Positions 1 through 14,199 are shown, numbered from the stretch's first letter. The stretch is DNA of 64,000 bases from Certhia americana (GCA_018697195.1 CM031857.1:63591698-63655697); one strand, 5' to 3'. The notes: generated from the letters alone by a model not told the origin. Numbers and translations: made by a program.

Positions 1-54
1 ACCTTCCGCACCTTCCGCACCTTCCGCACCTTCCGCACCTTCCGCACCTTCCCA
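1..54. repeat. 9-bp minisatellite, cut by window edge
   Basis: Five perfect copies of the 9-mer accttccgc fill positions 1-45, and a sixth diverged copy ends at 54. The array runs off the left edge, so its true length is unknown. The unit contains a CpG, unusual in this CpG-poor window. The same unit recurs once, followed by a partial copy, near 27940-27955. It grades into a pyrimidine-rich stretch to about 85. Confidence 0.9.
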
Positions 55-85
55 CTTCCCTCTTTCTTTCCTGTGTTTTTGGTAG

Positions 86-3000
86 ATACACACCCTTTTT
101 TGTTTGTTTGTCGATAGTTACTCCAAACAGACATGAACAGTGTTATTTATTAGCTATGTCTTAGGTGCTAAATATCTGAAACATTGTCTCTGAAACATTA
201 TTTCAGAAATCCTTAAATATTTCTATTGTTATTTATAGTGAGGAGTTTACTAATTCGGTCTTGTGGACTGGATGAAGTGTCTGCATATATAAATTTTTAG
301 GAATGTCACTTCCTTGAATGCAAGGTATCACTATGGCACAGCATTGCTTTAACACAGTGGGAATTTAAGCCATTTGAAAGCTTCTGAAATTAATTTATTG
401 GATTTTTTTTTTTCCAATTTAAAATCAGCTTTTGTTTATAAGAACATTTCCATTGTTTCCAAAAGGCACAGGAATTTGTGTGTGAACTGGATGTAACACG
501 TAATATCTTTCTGAATATGAACTTCTATGAAGATTTAATATTCTCTAGTACTTACTCACTGATACCTTGGGTAAGTCAAAATATATTTCAGCTTAAAATG
601 CCTCCTGGTTTCCACAGGGTCACCCCACCATGGTCTCAGAATAGTAGTTATCTTTGAACATTCTGTGTGTTTGTCAGAGGTGATGAAGAAACATCCTTTT
701 GATTGTCAGCAGTGACAACCAGGAGAAACTTGCCTGGGCTTACCACATACATCTACTTCAATTCCATGGCAAAGGAGTGTTTTAGACATGCCTTCCTGAC
801 TTCTTTAGTAGTGCAGCCTGAAATGGAGATCAGGTGCTTTGTATCAGTGAGGGTAAATGTTGACAAACTGAGATTTGCTTGGGAAATTTATTAGGAGCAC
901 ATGAAATCTTACAAAGTTTATATATATGCATATATATTTATAATTTTACAAATAACTTTTTATAGATAACAAATTTATATATATAGCTTTATACTGTAGT
1001 TACATATGTATATGTACATACCTCTTGGCAATAACTTTACTGCCTCTTGCTTGTGTTTGCCCCAGATACAGAAAGCAAATAGCATGCATATGAGGCATAG
1101 CGAATTTCAAGATGCTCTAAGGATGCAGATTTTTAGAGTACTTAAGTTATTTTTTTAAACTGCAAGCTCTCCTTGCTCATAACCATAATGACATTGGTGC
1201 TCTGCTATAATATCTCATTGGTTGTGTGAGGCTTAGAGTGTTGGCATAATCCCTGATTTCAGAATTTGTCTACTCTGTGTCTGCTGGCTCTAAAGAAGCT
1301 GAATGATGCTGAGTTGTATTTCTGATTTTAGTCTTATTCTGGAATTGAATTTACTCTTCATCCTGAGTTTTATTACTGTATTGCAAACCACATTAATTTT
1401 CAGTAAAGATGTGCAAGGCAAGGTATGCATGTGCAGTGGATAGCTGGAGATGGGTAAAGAAATGGAGGAAATTATTTTTGTAATGATTTCTGGATGTCAG
1501 GATGCTTCTGCTAATATAGCTGTATTTCAGTTTCTGCTGAAGTTCACTAGAAAAGAATTACTCAAAACAGTTTTGTCCAATGCTTTCCACATTACTATAA
1601 TGTAAACTTGAGTGTCTTTTTTAAATTGTAGGGTTAACTGAATTCCTAGCAATCGAAAAGAGAGTACTTACTACAAAACTGCTCATCTATTAGTACTTGT
1701 CAAGCTCAAATCCTTGAAAATATTTTCCAGCTCAAAACATTTTTCCATGAGTTTAGACACCTCGTGTTTTGGTGCTGATGTATAACAGTAGGCATGGAAC
1801 AACACTGCTTGTTTGCTGCATTATCTGTTAAGTGATATGCTAGACTGAGTCTCTCTCTCTTACTAATATTATCCCGCTGCTCAATTAGAAATAAAGTACA
1901 ATTCTTGTGATCTTGGAAAGTAACAACTGGTCTGGTTTTCTCTTATGGGCAGGTATCCCCAAAAAACTGTGCCTTCTAAACTCCAAAGCCCGTAATTTTG
2001 GGGTTTTTTTCTTCATTTATATTTAAGTCTTTATCCCCTTTATATTGTAAAATGAGAATATAAATTTTCTTTTACTTGTGAGGTTTACAAGTTGTAATCA
2101 AATATAGTAACTGGAGTCAGTGAGGCTTTTTGTCACCTGGCTTTCTCCCTCAAAATTTAACTTCTGGACAAAGACAGAAATCATCATGTTGGCAATTCAG
2201 AGTCCTAACAGAGCAGCTGTTAAGAAAGGAGATAATAAAAAGAAATTATTAAATTAATTACTTAATCCTTAAATAATCATTTAAATAATTAATTATTTAA
2301 TCCTTACATTCTGGGTATTCTTTTTGAACAAAAAGAATGTTCAGTATTAAATTTTTATGTTATTCTATCAAGTTAATGCTTAAGTTTTTTCTTTTATTGT
2401 TCAGAAAACATCTTTTTCAAACTATGTTGGAAAAAAAATGTGAAAATTTGTTTCAATAAAAATGCAGGACACCTCATTGCAATTATACTTACAGTCAGTT
2501 TTATCTGTTTTCACACTTGGTTTCAAAATGTTTCTGTTCAAGAAAGATTTTTTTCCTTATTGAACAGATTTCAGTTCACATTGGAAAGTTATTTTTGGAA
2601 AAGTTATTTTGAATCAATGAAAATCAATAAATATTAGAAAAGGAGAAATTCATCTGAACAGTCAAATTCAGTCAAGCCAAGGAAGCATTATAATCAAACA
2701 GATATAGGAACTTGATTAGTTCATAATGTAAGGCTTTGCTTTTTTTATGAAGCTCTAATCAAACAAACTTTTAAAACACATTCTTATAAGACATGTGTGT
2801 AAAGTTCATTTCAAGTCCAAGCAGATAAATACTTTGGCAAGTTATTTTCACCATGTTGTTTATAATAGATGCACCATTGGCCCAACATGTCTACTTCAGA
2901 CCCTTTGACATTATAAAATATATAAGAGGTCATTTCCTATAGCCCTGGACAGCATTTTATCTTCCCAAATCAACCATTGAACAAGTAAGTGTATATTTCA

Positions 3001-4849
3001 AGGCAATTCCCTGCCTTTCTGAGGTCATTGTGGTTCAGCAGCATTAGACTTCTGTTTCTGAAGTGCTTTGAAATACCTCAGGAAATAAGTAGAAAAAAGT
3101 CACTGTTAGGTGTTGTGGTTTGTGTTGGGTTTTTATTTTGTTTTGGTTTGGCTTGTTTTTTTCTTCTGAATTGAAATCATTAGAAAAGAAAAAGAGTTTT
3201 TGCTTTCTTTGTGAAAGATCCTCTGTTGTCTTACTAGCACAGTATGAACCACAGTTGAGTCACATATATGTATGTATATATATATAAAACACAGACATAT
3301 ATACACACCAAAATACATATAAATTTGATTAAGAAGACTAATTAAAACCATTAAAATTTTACTGAAGAAGAAGTGGTGTTGGATTTACATTTTCTGGTGG
3401 AACTGCTATTATAGATGTTTGGAGAAAACTTTATATGAAATATTTTTGAGTGTCACGTTGGATTTGACACAGGTTCAACTAATTTTAATTGATTCATAAT
3501 GAAAACTGTAGTCTCTTGAAAAGAATACAGCTGCACATTTTCAGCAATCAAACTTTTGTTATTGTCTATGAACTTCAGTTAATTAAGTGTGCATAATAGC
3601 AGAGATTTCCATTCTAAGATCTTATGTGCTTCAGGAAATAGAAATAGAAAATAAGATGATAAATCCTGGGTCTGTGTAAGTCTCATTCTTATATGAAATG
3701 AATTTATATGAACTTAAAATAGCTGGAACTTAACAAGAGTGTATTCAATGTTTTAATAAGGTTTCAACACTTAATGCAGCCTTAGCTTTTATCATGTTAA
3801 ACACTTAAAAATTTTACTTCAGATTTTAATTTGTTTTATCCATACAGATGAAAATAAGAAAACCTATGGAATATGATATGGAAGCAATATCTAGTGATAT
3901 GTCTGTGTGAGACAGCTTTTTTTGGTTATCAATTGCCAAGTAAAATGGCTCCTAATATAGACCATAAACAACGTATTACTTATTTTCTGTGTTTTCTCTT
4001 GCTAAATCGTAAACAGTGCTATCCCAGAAAGTATAAAATATGTCACTAAGGCTTTTTTTTTCATCAGTTCTAAAGAACAATTGCACGTAATTTTCTCTAA
4101 AATATTCTAAATTCTGTGTCTGCACCTGTCTCATTCATTGTCCTCTCAGGAAGTTGAGGAAATTAGTCTGGAATGTCCCATTTTTAAATAATGACTTAAA
4201 CATGTCTGACTTACACTATCTATCTCCTTTCTTTGCTTCCTTTTATAATAAAATATTCTTGTCCTATACTGATTAATTTTATATGTGGGCATAAATGAGA
4301 TAGGTGTATGAAACTTGACACCTGCATGAACTTTTCCCTATTTTTGAGTCATGATGCAGCTGAAGACATCATCAAGAAATATCACTTCTTTTTCTTAGCC
4401 TCTGGCAGATTTAATAAATATCTTCTTTACCTGAACCTTTTTTCCATCATGTAGGGAATTAACTACCAGTGATCATCCCAGGACTCTAGTTCATTAAAAA
4501 GCACAAGTACCATGAGATGCCTGGTTAAGTTATTACTCTAAAACCTGAGTGGATTTAGCATTAAACATTATACTATTGTTTTAGGTATAAATGCATCTCA
4601 CCGGATATCTATTGACCAGAATGTAGATTAATAAATGCAGAGATAAATTCACCGTACATTTCAAAAATTTAAATTCTAAGTCATGATTTCAGGACTTTTT
4701 GGTTTCCAAGAACTATGTTAAGAAAGCATATAGAACTCATCAACTAAAGCATTAGTTTTTGCTTACAGTTTCTGGGAAATTATTCACTGTGATGAATTTA
4801 AAGCTAATATCTTAATATCTAAGAAAATTAATTACATCACAGCTTTTTC
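86..4849. other. AT-rich noncoding DNA, nothing recognised
   Basis: No repeat family, RNA gene or convincing exon was recognised. Open frames of 60-72 codons occur here as expected by chance in AT-rich DNA. Short TA-rich runs (around 920-1020 and 3262-3300) and an AT-only-looking patch at 2228-2305 are the only low-complexity content besides the hairpin listed separately. Confidence 0.6.
2317..2338. repeat. Short perfect inverted repeat
   Basis: The arms attctttttg and caaaaagaat are exact reverse complements separated by 2 bases. It is isolated in AT-rich DNA with no flanking coding or transposon signal, so it may be chance. Confidence 0.5.
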
Positions 4850-5270
4850 AGTCTGACTGTTGGTCACAAACAAAGGCTGCAGCAGGTTTCTATAAAATTA
4901 GAACTTTCTGAGATTTATTATAGGCTTCAGCATTCATAAAAACCTTTCTGTTAAGCCGTCTAACAACATGCTGTATCTTGGCAAGAAACCAGCAATTTAT
5001 GATAGCTGCCTGATATTAATTAATAATTTAGCCTTTACAATTATCCTGGCTTTTATCCTAGAAGTGTTTTTTTTTGTGAGCCTTGGCAGTTTGTTAGCAG
5101 ATGCACTGCAGGCAATTAGAAGATGTCATCTTCATATGGCTTTGCTGCCTGTTCACCTATTAAATAAAGCATTTTTATTGCTTGCATTTGGCTTGTGTTG
5201 GAACAGGTACAAAAAGATTTGCATCTTAAGTAAGATATAAATGCTTTACATCGTTTTTTTGCCATAGGAA
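4850..5270. promoter_or_regulatory. Candidate conserved noncoding element (unproven)
   Basis: This stretch lacks transposon and homopolymer content apart from one T9 run. It is rich in homeodomain-type cores (attaattaataattta at about 5015-5030, ggcaattagaag at about 5111) and has balanced composition resembling vertebrate developmental enhancers. Open frames on both strands overlap here (4968-5240 plus, 5116-5373 minus), which only shows few stop codons. No conservation was measured; this is inference from appearance. Confidence 0.25.
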
Positions 5271-8210
5271 GTATATGTATTGGAGTAACTTTATTTAATG
5301 GGGATGCTAAACATGAAGGAAGAGATTGAATCTCTATTTGATTTCTGTAACACGTGTTAAGACTTAGACTCAAAAGATGTTGTATGTGACAGCCTGGTCA
5401 TTTATCTACCTTTTGAACAAAACAATTTGAAAATTTTTTTGTTAAAATAGCTTCAATTGTTTTAGGTTTTAGTTAGCAGTGATGTTCTGGATATTTTTCT
5501 CCTCTCTCATATTTCTTTTGTGTCTAATATCTGAAAGATGAGAGAGCAAGCCGCAACACAGTGAATAAGCTGAGATGTATTTATCTTGTATGAAGAGCTC
5601 AGATAATTTGCAGATTCCTAAATATTCCAAGCATTCCAGGGGTCCAGATTAATTTTAAACATGTTTTTAAAATTCTTATTTTAAATTAATTTAGTAGTCT
5701 TTCTGTTTAAATTTGATTGCATGTTATTTTTCCCATAGAGGATATATTTCCCTGCCATCTTTGGGAAGGCATTTGGGGTACAGGCTTATTGACATGAGTT
5801 AGGTTATATTGTACATAGAAAAAGTAGTTTCAAGTTCTTCATACATAACTTAATGATTTCTTGCTGTGTAATATGCATTACAATGCACAGTATTTTGAAC
5901 TGTTACTCTAAAAATCCATCCTTTTAAATGTGATCCATCCATATTATATATGTATACTATTTATACATAAATACAAGATTTACAACTGTTTAACACTTGA
6001 TAAACTACATGTAAAGTCTGTTTTAACATAACACATGGCCCCAAATATGTGTCAAAGTACCATTTAAAAATAAAAAGCAGCTGAAAACACCTCTTTAAAC
6101 TCCTACAATCTTATCTAATGTGTGCAAATATTTATGCAATCAAAATGTACTGAAGGATGACAATATAAATTTTAATAATGATAATAATTATAATGATAAT
6201 AATAATAAAATATATAAATATAATATTTATTGTTTTCAAGGGTAATGGTTAACAGGATTCAGTACATATTGGATTAATATTTTTCTCCTCTTAGTTTTTG
6301 AAGTATCATAAATGTCTACATTTGTTGCAATATTCTATGTCAGAAAAAAATAAAACCCTGTCATGTTTCACTCATTAAGGTAACAGACTGTATGGAAATA
6401 TATTGAATTAGCTACCAATATTTTGAATATTTTCATTACAATATATTTTCTTGACTAATAAGTTTGTCAGTGCCACATAATGTTTTGGCTTAGACCTGTT
6501 CTTTCTTCCATGATGGATGACAACTGTTCCTGAGAAGACAGAGTACGCAAAAATAAATGCCACATGTCTAGATTGCTGATTTGTTTTTTTTTTTTTTTTT
6601 TGCAGGACATAAAAAAATAATGAAAACAAAAAATACCAAACCCATCAGCATTATTTTTTGTTTTGAAGACTAACAGTCCATTCAAGCACACACAAAGGTG
6701 AATCTATCTTCCTGTTGTTGTGATTTAAAAATTAGATATCTAGCGTAATCTGATAGTAAAATTGTACGCACAAAACTATGAGAAAAATCAACTAAAATGC
6801 ATTACAATTAAGAAATAAAAAAAACCCCAGTGAGAATTACTTTGAATTAGATGCAGTCATTGGATTTTTTCCATGTTATCTAAAAAAAAAACTGTTAGAA
6901 TGAAAAACATGCAAAGAACAGAGAACAGAAACAACACGGTAAGAAACCCAAGTGAATCCAGCTGTAAGCCAATAAGTAAATAACATTCATGACAGCAATG
7001 GCAGGTTGCTTGAGGCCTCTCTCCTACCTATAAGCAGTAGTTCTTCCACACAGTTGGCAGTTAAAACGTAAACCTTGAGTTCACTAACTAATTTTTAGGA
7101 ATGATCCTTGAATGATGAGTCCAGCAGAAAAATTAAGTAATAATTGGGAAGAAATAATTCTGTAATGCTTCAGTTCCCTCATTCAAAATCAAAGAATGGA
7201 AAAAAAAAATTTGAACAGGGGGAAATCTTTTGATTGTTACTGCAGAATAATCTTTGCATTGATTAATTGAATTCCTGTGTAGAAGATGCAGCTAAGAAAA
7301 TGTTGCTGAGTGGCTCAATAGAATTTTTTTTCTCTCTGTGTTTATCTTGTGTATGACATATGCAAAAACTGCAGTAGCAGAACAAAACCAGTTATTATGC
7401 CTTTCTTTATCTCATTAAAGCTCTGCATATAATCAGTAGAAAAGACCTTTGGAAGTCACTAGTAGTAGTATATGGAATAACTTATTCTACAAAATTATTC
7501 TTGTGGTTCTGCTGGTTCCCCCATCATAGCCAGATAACTAGAATAGTTTGAAACAGATGAAACATGCAATCTCTGTTTTTTCCAATGTATTGGTCATTGC
7601 ACTGCTCAAATATATTTTAGTATCTTCTTTTAGGAATGCAGAAATATATAAGTGAAAATGCACTTTATCATGGATATCTTATGACATTTGCTCATCTGCT
7701 ACCACTTAAATGTCACATGTCTAAATTTCCATTTTGGGAGTTCTTGATCACCCATTCAAAATCTTCAAAACCACAATAATCAGAGGTACTAATTTGATTT
7801 ATTTGTTTCAGCAATATGGATACAGCTGTCAACCTCCTGTTTGCAGAGTTATGTGCCTATAATTTTATCTGCAATTATCAGGGTGCATGGTAGGGTTTTG
7901 GATAATAAAATCACTTTGCTGCTGTCTCAAGCAGCAGGTAGGAAAATCTTGGAAGATTAGCAGAATCAGAACCTATAATGACAAGAAAGATTATTCCCTT
8001 CCATGAAATTAACTAAAGGTGAGCTGCATCACTAACATTGGAATAACACTCCAGAAAGAAAAAGAAGACATTCAATTTACTGTTGTGAAGGAAATCAGGG
8101 CATTGTTTAATAAGTTATCAATTGTGTAGAGACTATTATATAATTGTAAGGCCACAGGGGAAAGCTTACTAATTAGCTACCAGTTTTCCTGCAATACTTT
8201 CAGTGAAAGT
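5271..8210. other. AT-rich noncoding DNA with small simple repeats
   Basis: Contains an ATA/ATAAT-rich patch (about 6165-6230), an 18-T run at 6584-6601 and short A runs. No gene, RNA or recognisable mobile element was seen. The minus-strand open frames over 6408-6691 read through the T run as lysine stretches and are not credible genes. Confidence 0.6.
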
Positions 8211-8281
8211 TGGTTGTTTTTTTTTTTTTTTGGTTTTTTTTAGGGGTTTTTTGGTTGGTTTTTTTTTTTTTTTTTTTTTTT
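8211..8281. repeat. T-rich / GT low-complexity tract
   Basis: Long T runs are broken by GG and AGGGG. It could be the reverse-complement poly(A) tail of an old retroelement, but no element body was recognised beside it. Confidence 0.85.
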
Positions 8282-8289
8282 CTGTCAGG

Positions 8290-8329
8290 AACAGGCAAGG
8301 GTTGGTAATAACAGGCAAGGGTTGGTAAT
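8290..8329. repeat. Perfect 20-bp tandem duplication
   Basis: The 20-mer aacaggcaagggttggtaat occurs twice head to tail with no mismatch, directly after the T-rich tract. Perfect identity suggests a recent slippage duplication. Confidence 0.95.
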
Positions 8330-11300
8330 GTTTTATTTTGATGAAGGCAAGATGCTCAATATCCTCTGACAGGAAGCCTGTTTTATTCTTGATTGTGGCA
8401 ATGAGCTATATTACTGAGGAAATGCTCAGTCCTGATACATTTGTAGATAGATGACTTTAGATAATAGCAGGCTATCTGAGTGAAAGGTTAACAGAACTGT
8501 ACTTTCTGTGTAACAAGAAGTGAAATTCTCATTCATTTAATAAATGTCTCAGAAAGTTGTCTGTCTCCTGAGAAAAAGACTCATCTGGCCTCTTAAGAGT
8601 AAGAGAAATTTCCAGGAGTTATGTGGATTAATTATTAGGAAAATGCTTACTTTTCTGGCTGGTGAAAAGTTAAGATGAAAAAGAAAGAAAGCTGAAAAAT
8701 ATCAGGGATGTAATCTATATTATGCTTAAGACTTCTAAAATTTAGATGAGGTATTTGAATGTTTCTGCTCAGCTCCATTGGCTGGTTCTCATAAAACACT
8801 AAATAAGTTCAGGCATATACTTTCTGCTTTGTTTTATTTTTATTATTTATTTAAGGAAGATAAAATACAAAATTTTTTCCATTGTTGCACTGTTGATGTC
8901 TTAAATGGGTAAATGAGGAGATTTTTAATATTGAAAGTTTGTACACTTTGTTTGACACTTACAGTAGAAGCAGTGTCTATTTTTTACCTAAGAAAATTGT
9001 CCAAGAAGGACAAAACAAAGCAGATGTCCCCTCTTCAATTGGAAAGGCAATATAAGAGAGGAAAAAGTTTATTCTTTAAACTGTGATACCCGCAAAGTGT
9101 CCTCTCTTCTGTGAAAACCACAATTCTTTCCTTCGAAAATAAATGGCTTCCTCTGACATTTAAAGGAGTACATTATATTAATTTTTGTAGTGTAGACAGC
9201 TCAATGAGTCAGTATGGATGAGATTCAGGACAAAGGTAAAACAAGTTACACATACATTTAGGTGCCTGTCAGCATTTCAGATGCTTGAGAGTAGTAGAGG
9301 CATCCCAGTGGAAAAAACAGTGTGATACACAACAGGAAAATATGTGAAATTTGTGAGGACAAGTGTCTCAGATGGTATTAGACACTGATGCATGGCAAAT
9401 GAGCTACAGCCACAGGCACCTGAATTCCTTCTACAGAGATTGGTTGCTGAAGGCTTGGTACAGTTGCCTGGGGTATTCTAGAGTTGTGTCTGACCTTCAG
9501 GGGCTACTTCAGAATACAGTAGACTTCTTAATGGGTGGGTTTTTTATCAAAAAATCCTCCAAGCAACTAGTTTATTCCGGGTTCTGGTAAAATGTGTTTA
9601 ACTAGCTTCATAACCATGCAATTAAGTCAAAAGTTTGACATTGAGCTTATGGTCTTCTAGAGCAGTGATTGAAGGTCACTCACTGTAAAAGAAATTCATA
9701 ATCAATGTGGTTATGTGATATGAACATTATGTAGACATCATGTCTGGTTTTTGTTACATATACAAATATGTATGTATACACATGATAATTATAAACAATT
9801 ACATGAAAGAGCAATAAATCACCTCTTCAGGTAATTAGTATCTCCCTAGGAGAATGAAACCAAATACACAGTAGTTCTCCAAGATTCATAAAATTTAGTT
9901 TTTTCTAAAGGAAACTGTTCCTCAGACATTGACTTTAGAAATAAAAAATTACATCAATTCTGTAATCAGAAAATTAAAGCCTGAAGCATGATTAGGAAGT
10001 TTAATTGATGCTTCTTATTTCTTTTTACTCTCTGTTAATAATGCCTTCCATTTTCTACTGACTGTGCTGTTAGTAGTACTTTATTAATAAAGTTCATTGA
10101 ATAATTCTAACAAGTCTTTAAAACATTTTATGATTAAGTAAGTAAAGAATTACAGTTAGCTAAAAGGCCTTTGCTTAACTCTCTGGTAATTTATTAATGT
10201 TTGAGAAAGATATATCTAGGATATTTTATAAACAGTTTACAACTAAGTCCCTGTTTTCTGGAAGTGTTGATGAAAAGTAAGGGATTAACAAGGAATATGG
10301 GAAATTATCTTATTTATGTGACTATTTAGATGATCTTAGACAGTATTTTAACTTTGTAGAAGGCTGAGTAGACTTCAACTTTTTTTCTTTTTTGGGATCA
10401 GACTGGGTGCATATTGGATGACAAATATTGTCCCCATCCATTGTGTTTCCAAGTTTAAAAAGTATTCTAAAGAGCACTGAGCTGCAATTATTCTCTGCCT
10501 ACATCTGATTAAGAAGTACTGGGTGTATTTATAGAGAAATGTCAAGACTCTACAAGTTAAAACTGATATAGTGATGATATTAACAGCCATTTTAAGACAA
10601 TGATTTTCCTTTCATTTTTACAGCACTTTCCCCTCTCCCCAGTCCCAGGACATGCATTCCTGTCCCTTCCTAAGTACAATGAAAAAGATACTGGGTAACT
10701 TGTTTCATCTCTATAGTTCTCTCTACATTTTTCACCAATAGAAATATATACAATTAAATTAAAAACTACACACTGTCCAGGTCCAATAGTTTGTTTGGAA
10801 TAAGAAACCCTGCTAAAGATAATTAACCCAAAAGATAGAAAGAAACATACAACAAATCATAAGGAAAAATGCTGTTATAAGTGAATAAACAAAGAATTAA
10901 CTGTACATAAATTGTTATTAATTATTTTACAGCTGTTTACTTCAAATGTTCTTTTAATATATTCAAAATATTTTGGAAATATAGTCTGAGGAAATGACAA
11001 GACTTAATAAATGGAATTACTCTCAAAGGGAGCTGGTGTTCAGGTCTGAAATTTTATTAGAGGGCTGAAATTAAGTTATTACAAAAAAGAAATGGACAGA
11101 TGCATGAATTAAAGTATAGGGCAACATTGACAGAAAACTGTAGATAGACATACATGAGACATTCTAAAATTTCAAATGAAACCTATGTTTATTTATGGTC
11201 TAGTTTATATATACTGAAAACATTAAGGGGGTTCACATCAGTCTAGAAAGAGAAAAAAAATAAAATTGATTGCTGCCTGCAAAATGAGTTAGAGGAGAAT

Positions 11301-11840
11301 GTTATCGTATTTGTGTTATTCAGTGTTGCTAATACTGAGGAGGAGAAGGTGTATAGCAAGGAGGTGTCTGCCTTCTCTGTATGCATTTAGAGACAGTGAT
11401 GAATGAAAAGTGTATTCTGTATTTCTGTTTGGATGGAAAATCATCTTAGATCATTGTTATTTACTCTGTGGACACCTGGAGAATAGGTCAAAGCAGTCAT
11501 CCACTAGTTCTCCTACTAGAACAGGGTGTCATTTCTACTTCCATAAATAGCTTTGATCCGTGGCTCAAACCTCTTGTGAAATGAATCAAAGCTTTTTATT
11601 TTAAATGTCACTAAAAAATGTCAGCCCCCCAACCCAATCTTCTTTCTTTCCAGTCCAGCACAAGGTATAAATTCAAACAAGATCTATTCAAAGATACCCA
11701 GCCTCAAAACAGGCTCTCATCTTTCCAGTTGTCCAGCTAATACACTGAATCTGGACAGCATCCGCAAATTTGTTGCTCACCATAGCAGCACAGTCCCAGC
11801 TGTGCATGGGGTATGGTAAAATCCCCTTGCAAGGAATTTC
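8330..11840. other. AT-rich noncoding DNA, nothing recognised
   Basis: No transposon, RNA or exon signal was recognised. The plus-strand 75-codon frame at 9363-9590 has no domain I can name and no splice-like boundary, and is probably chance. Confidence 0.55.
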
Positions 11841-11903
11841 TATGTTAATAAAGTTTTATTCATCTGGGACTTTGATATTCCGTTTTTGCAGGATCAGTCT
11901 CTG

Positions 11904-11990
11904 AAAAAAAAAAAAAACAAAAAAACCAAAAAAAAAAAAAACAAAAAAAAAAACCAAAAAAAAAACAAAAAAAAAACCCACAAAAAACCA
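11904..11990. repeat. Poly(A)-rich tract with CC/C interruptions
   Basis: Long A runs are separated by single C or CC. An AATAAA lies about 55 bases upstream (near 11848), too far for an ordinary polyadenylation site, so a processed-pseudogene tail is possible but not supported by any recognisable upstream coding sequence. The 96-codon frame here is mostly lysine from the A runs and is not a gene. Confidence 0.9.
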
Positions 11991-14199
11991 ACCCACATTC
12001 AGGGCTTCCATAAATTTTATTCATCTGCCTATTATCTGTACTGCCTGTCCAATCAATTAGGATTTACCAGATACAGACACTTCTGGGAAAAAATATATTC
12101 CTGCTCTAATGAGCAAAATCTTCTGAGGGGATTTGTATCTTTTACATCTTTTTCTCTTGTGGGAGAAGAGGAATGATGAGGGAAAGGAGATGCTGCAAGA
12201 AATACAAGAAATACAAGAAATAATACAACATACAAGAAATAATGCATGCAGAGGTAGTACCTAGTTCTGGTTGGTGGTCCTGCTTGGTAAGGTACATGCT
12301 TCTGGCTTGATACACTCCAGCTTACTTTGTAGCTCGGTAGGATGCACAACCTTCCAGCTGAATGGTGTTGCAGTCAGTGCAAGATGCTGACAAAAAATGT
12401 GGAGTTTAGGCCTACGTGAACTGATAGTCCTCTCCAAGTGGGACCTGTGATAGTTCAGGCTCTGTTTTTCCATCATTTTACCTTTTCTTCCTGTTGATTT
12501 GTCATAGATAGGTGTTTTCTTCCATATCCTTTGTTAGTTTTTCCTTCAAAATCCATCCAAAATATTTATAGCAGTTTTCCATGAAGATGTAAAAAGCAAT
12601 AATAGCAATGAAAATCAGGTTGGATGTTCCCTAGTGAGCGAACTGTGAGCATTGACACTGCCCCAAGCATTAACAGTGACTGATAAAAGTATTTTAAAGA
12701 AACTCAAACAAACAACACTATAGTCAGAAAGAGAGGTCCGCCTTTCTATTCCTTGGAGAGAAAATCTATACAAAGATTAGGGGAGCTGAGTATAACCAAA
12801 TTCTTATTAAATCAAAAGAAAAAAAAACCCAAAAAACGAAACCCTGCAGTAAGCCTGGTCAGCAGAGACTGCATAAATTAGTCTAACAGGGAGTTCTCTA
12901 ACATGATTCATCAGAAAGAACTTATGGAACTCCTAAAGTTTTTCATCCTGGAACTCAAACATAAAATAAAAATATTTCTCAAAAACTTCTGCAAAAAAAG
13001 CGCTTTTCAGATGAGCCACTAAAGGAGGGAAAAAAAATCAACTCAGCAGGAGTTGTTACAAACAATCATGCTATTCTAACCCTTCTAACCCTTCAGGTTT
13101 TACAAAAATACATCTTTCTCTCAGGTAGGTGTATTTCCCAACATCTAAATATAAAACAAATAGCTTGGTCCCAGGAAAAGTTATCCAGTACACTAATAAC
13201 CCATCCCGGAGGGGCAGTATGACTTGTCTTAAATGCCATTAAGAGTAAGGTCAGTTCTCACAACCAAGATCAAACATTGCCCCACGTAGGTGAAGTACTT
13301 CTTATTCTGTACAATATTCCTTCACAGAAAGGAAATATATGTCTGAAAAAGCTAGCTTTGCTTAGTAATGAAATCACAAAGCATAAAATGCTGTAAACCT
13401 AGTTGTCACAATAAACTTTTTTTTTCTCAACCAAATTGTGTAAGTCAATAGGTCTTAAGATAAATCTAAAAATATATATTTAAATTAGGAAACTGTGGAC
13501 TAAAAGCAGTAATTCTTCCAGAATATGAGAATCTTGGACTCTCTAAAGATGCTGTTTTTGTATCATATTGCATGTTTCCAGTGACTTCCTTCGCACTTCT
13601 TATGATTCACAAATTATTTCATTAGTTTCATTTTTTCTTACCATTAATTTTCTTGCTAATTTTCTGCACTATAGGTATTAAAATTCTTGCTACAAGTAAA
13701 AAGCTTTTGGCAAGCTGAAATCAATTACCTCTCATTTTTCACTTTTTTCTACATATTTTTTCCATATTTGTGATTCAGAGCTTATGGAATACCTCATCAA
13801 GTTTGTATAAGCATTTCAAGTTCTGCATTGAATATATTAATTTACATTACTTTCATTATTACTGACTGATCAGAGATTTATGTCATATGTTTTACCAGTG
13901 CTTCAGAGTATTTGGTTCTGCTGCCTTATTTATATTAGCTCCTTTATCAACCTTTTTATGTGTAGTTTAGTTTCCCCTTTTCCTGCCTTTATTTATTTAT
14001 ATGATTGAAGAACTTTCACTACTTGTTTTAATTTTCTTTCCAAGTTTCAACTCAACTAGGCTTTTGTCCATTCTTGTTTTATTTTTGCCCTTTTTGACCT
14101 CTGAGACAGAGTTCTCCTTGCTGATCAATCCCTCCTTTTATTCCTTTTAAGTTCTTTATTCACTCTTCATATCCTATGTGAGGTGTTTCTTCCTCCAGA
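11991..14199. other. AT-rich noncoding DNA, nothing recognised
   Basis: Includes a small cluster of imperfect atacaagaa copies at about 12198-12242. Minus-strand frames of 71-98 codons at 12053-12476 have no recognisable domain. No transposon or RNA gene was identified. Confidence 0.55.

Noticed and set aside
11730..11990. AATAAA plus downstream poly(A) as a processed pseudogene 3' end
   Set aside because: The signal-to-tract distance (about 55 bases) is too long, no coding remnant is visible upstream, and the tract is interrupted by C/CC. A weak likeness of catccgcaaatttgttg near 11760 to antisense CR1 is too short to call.
11886..12176. 96-codon lysine-rich frame
   Set aside because: The first half is poly(A); the rest has no recognisable protein content.
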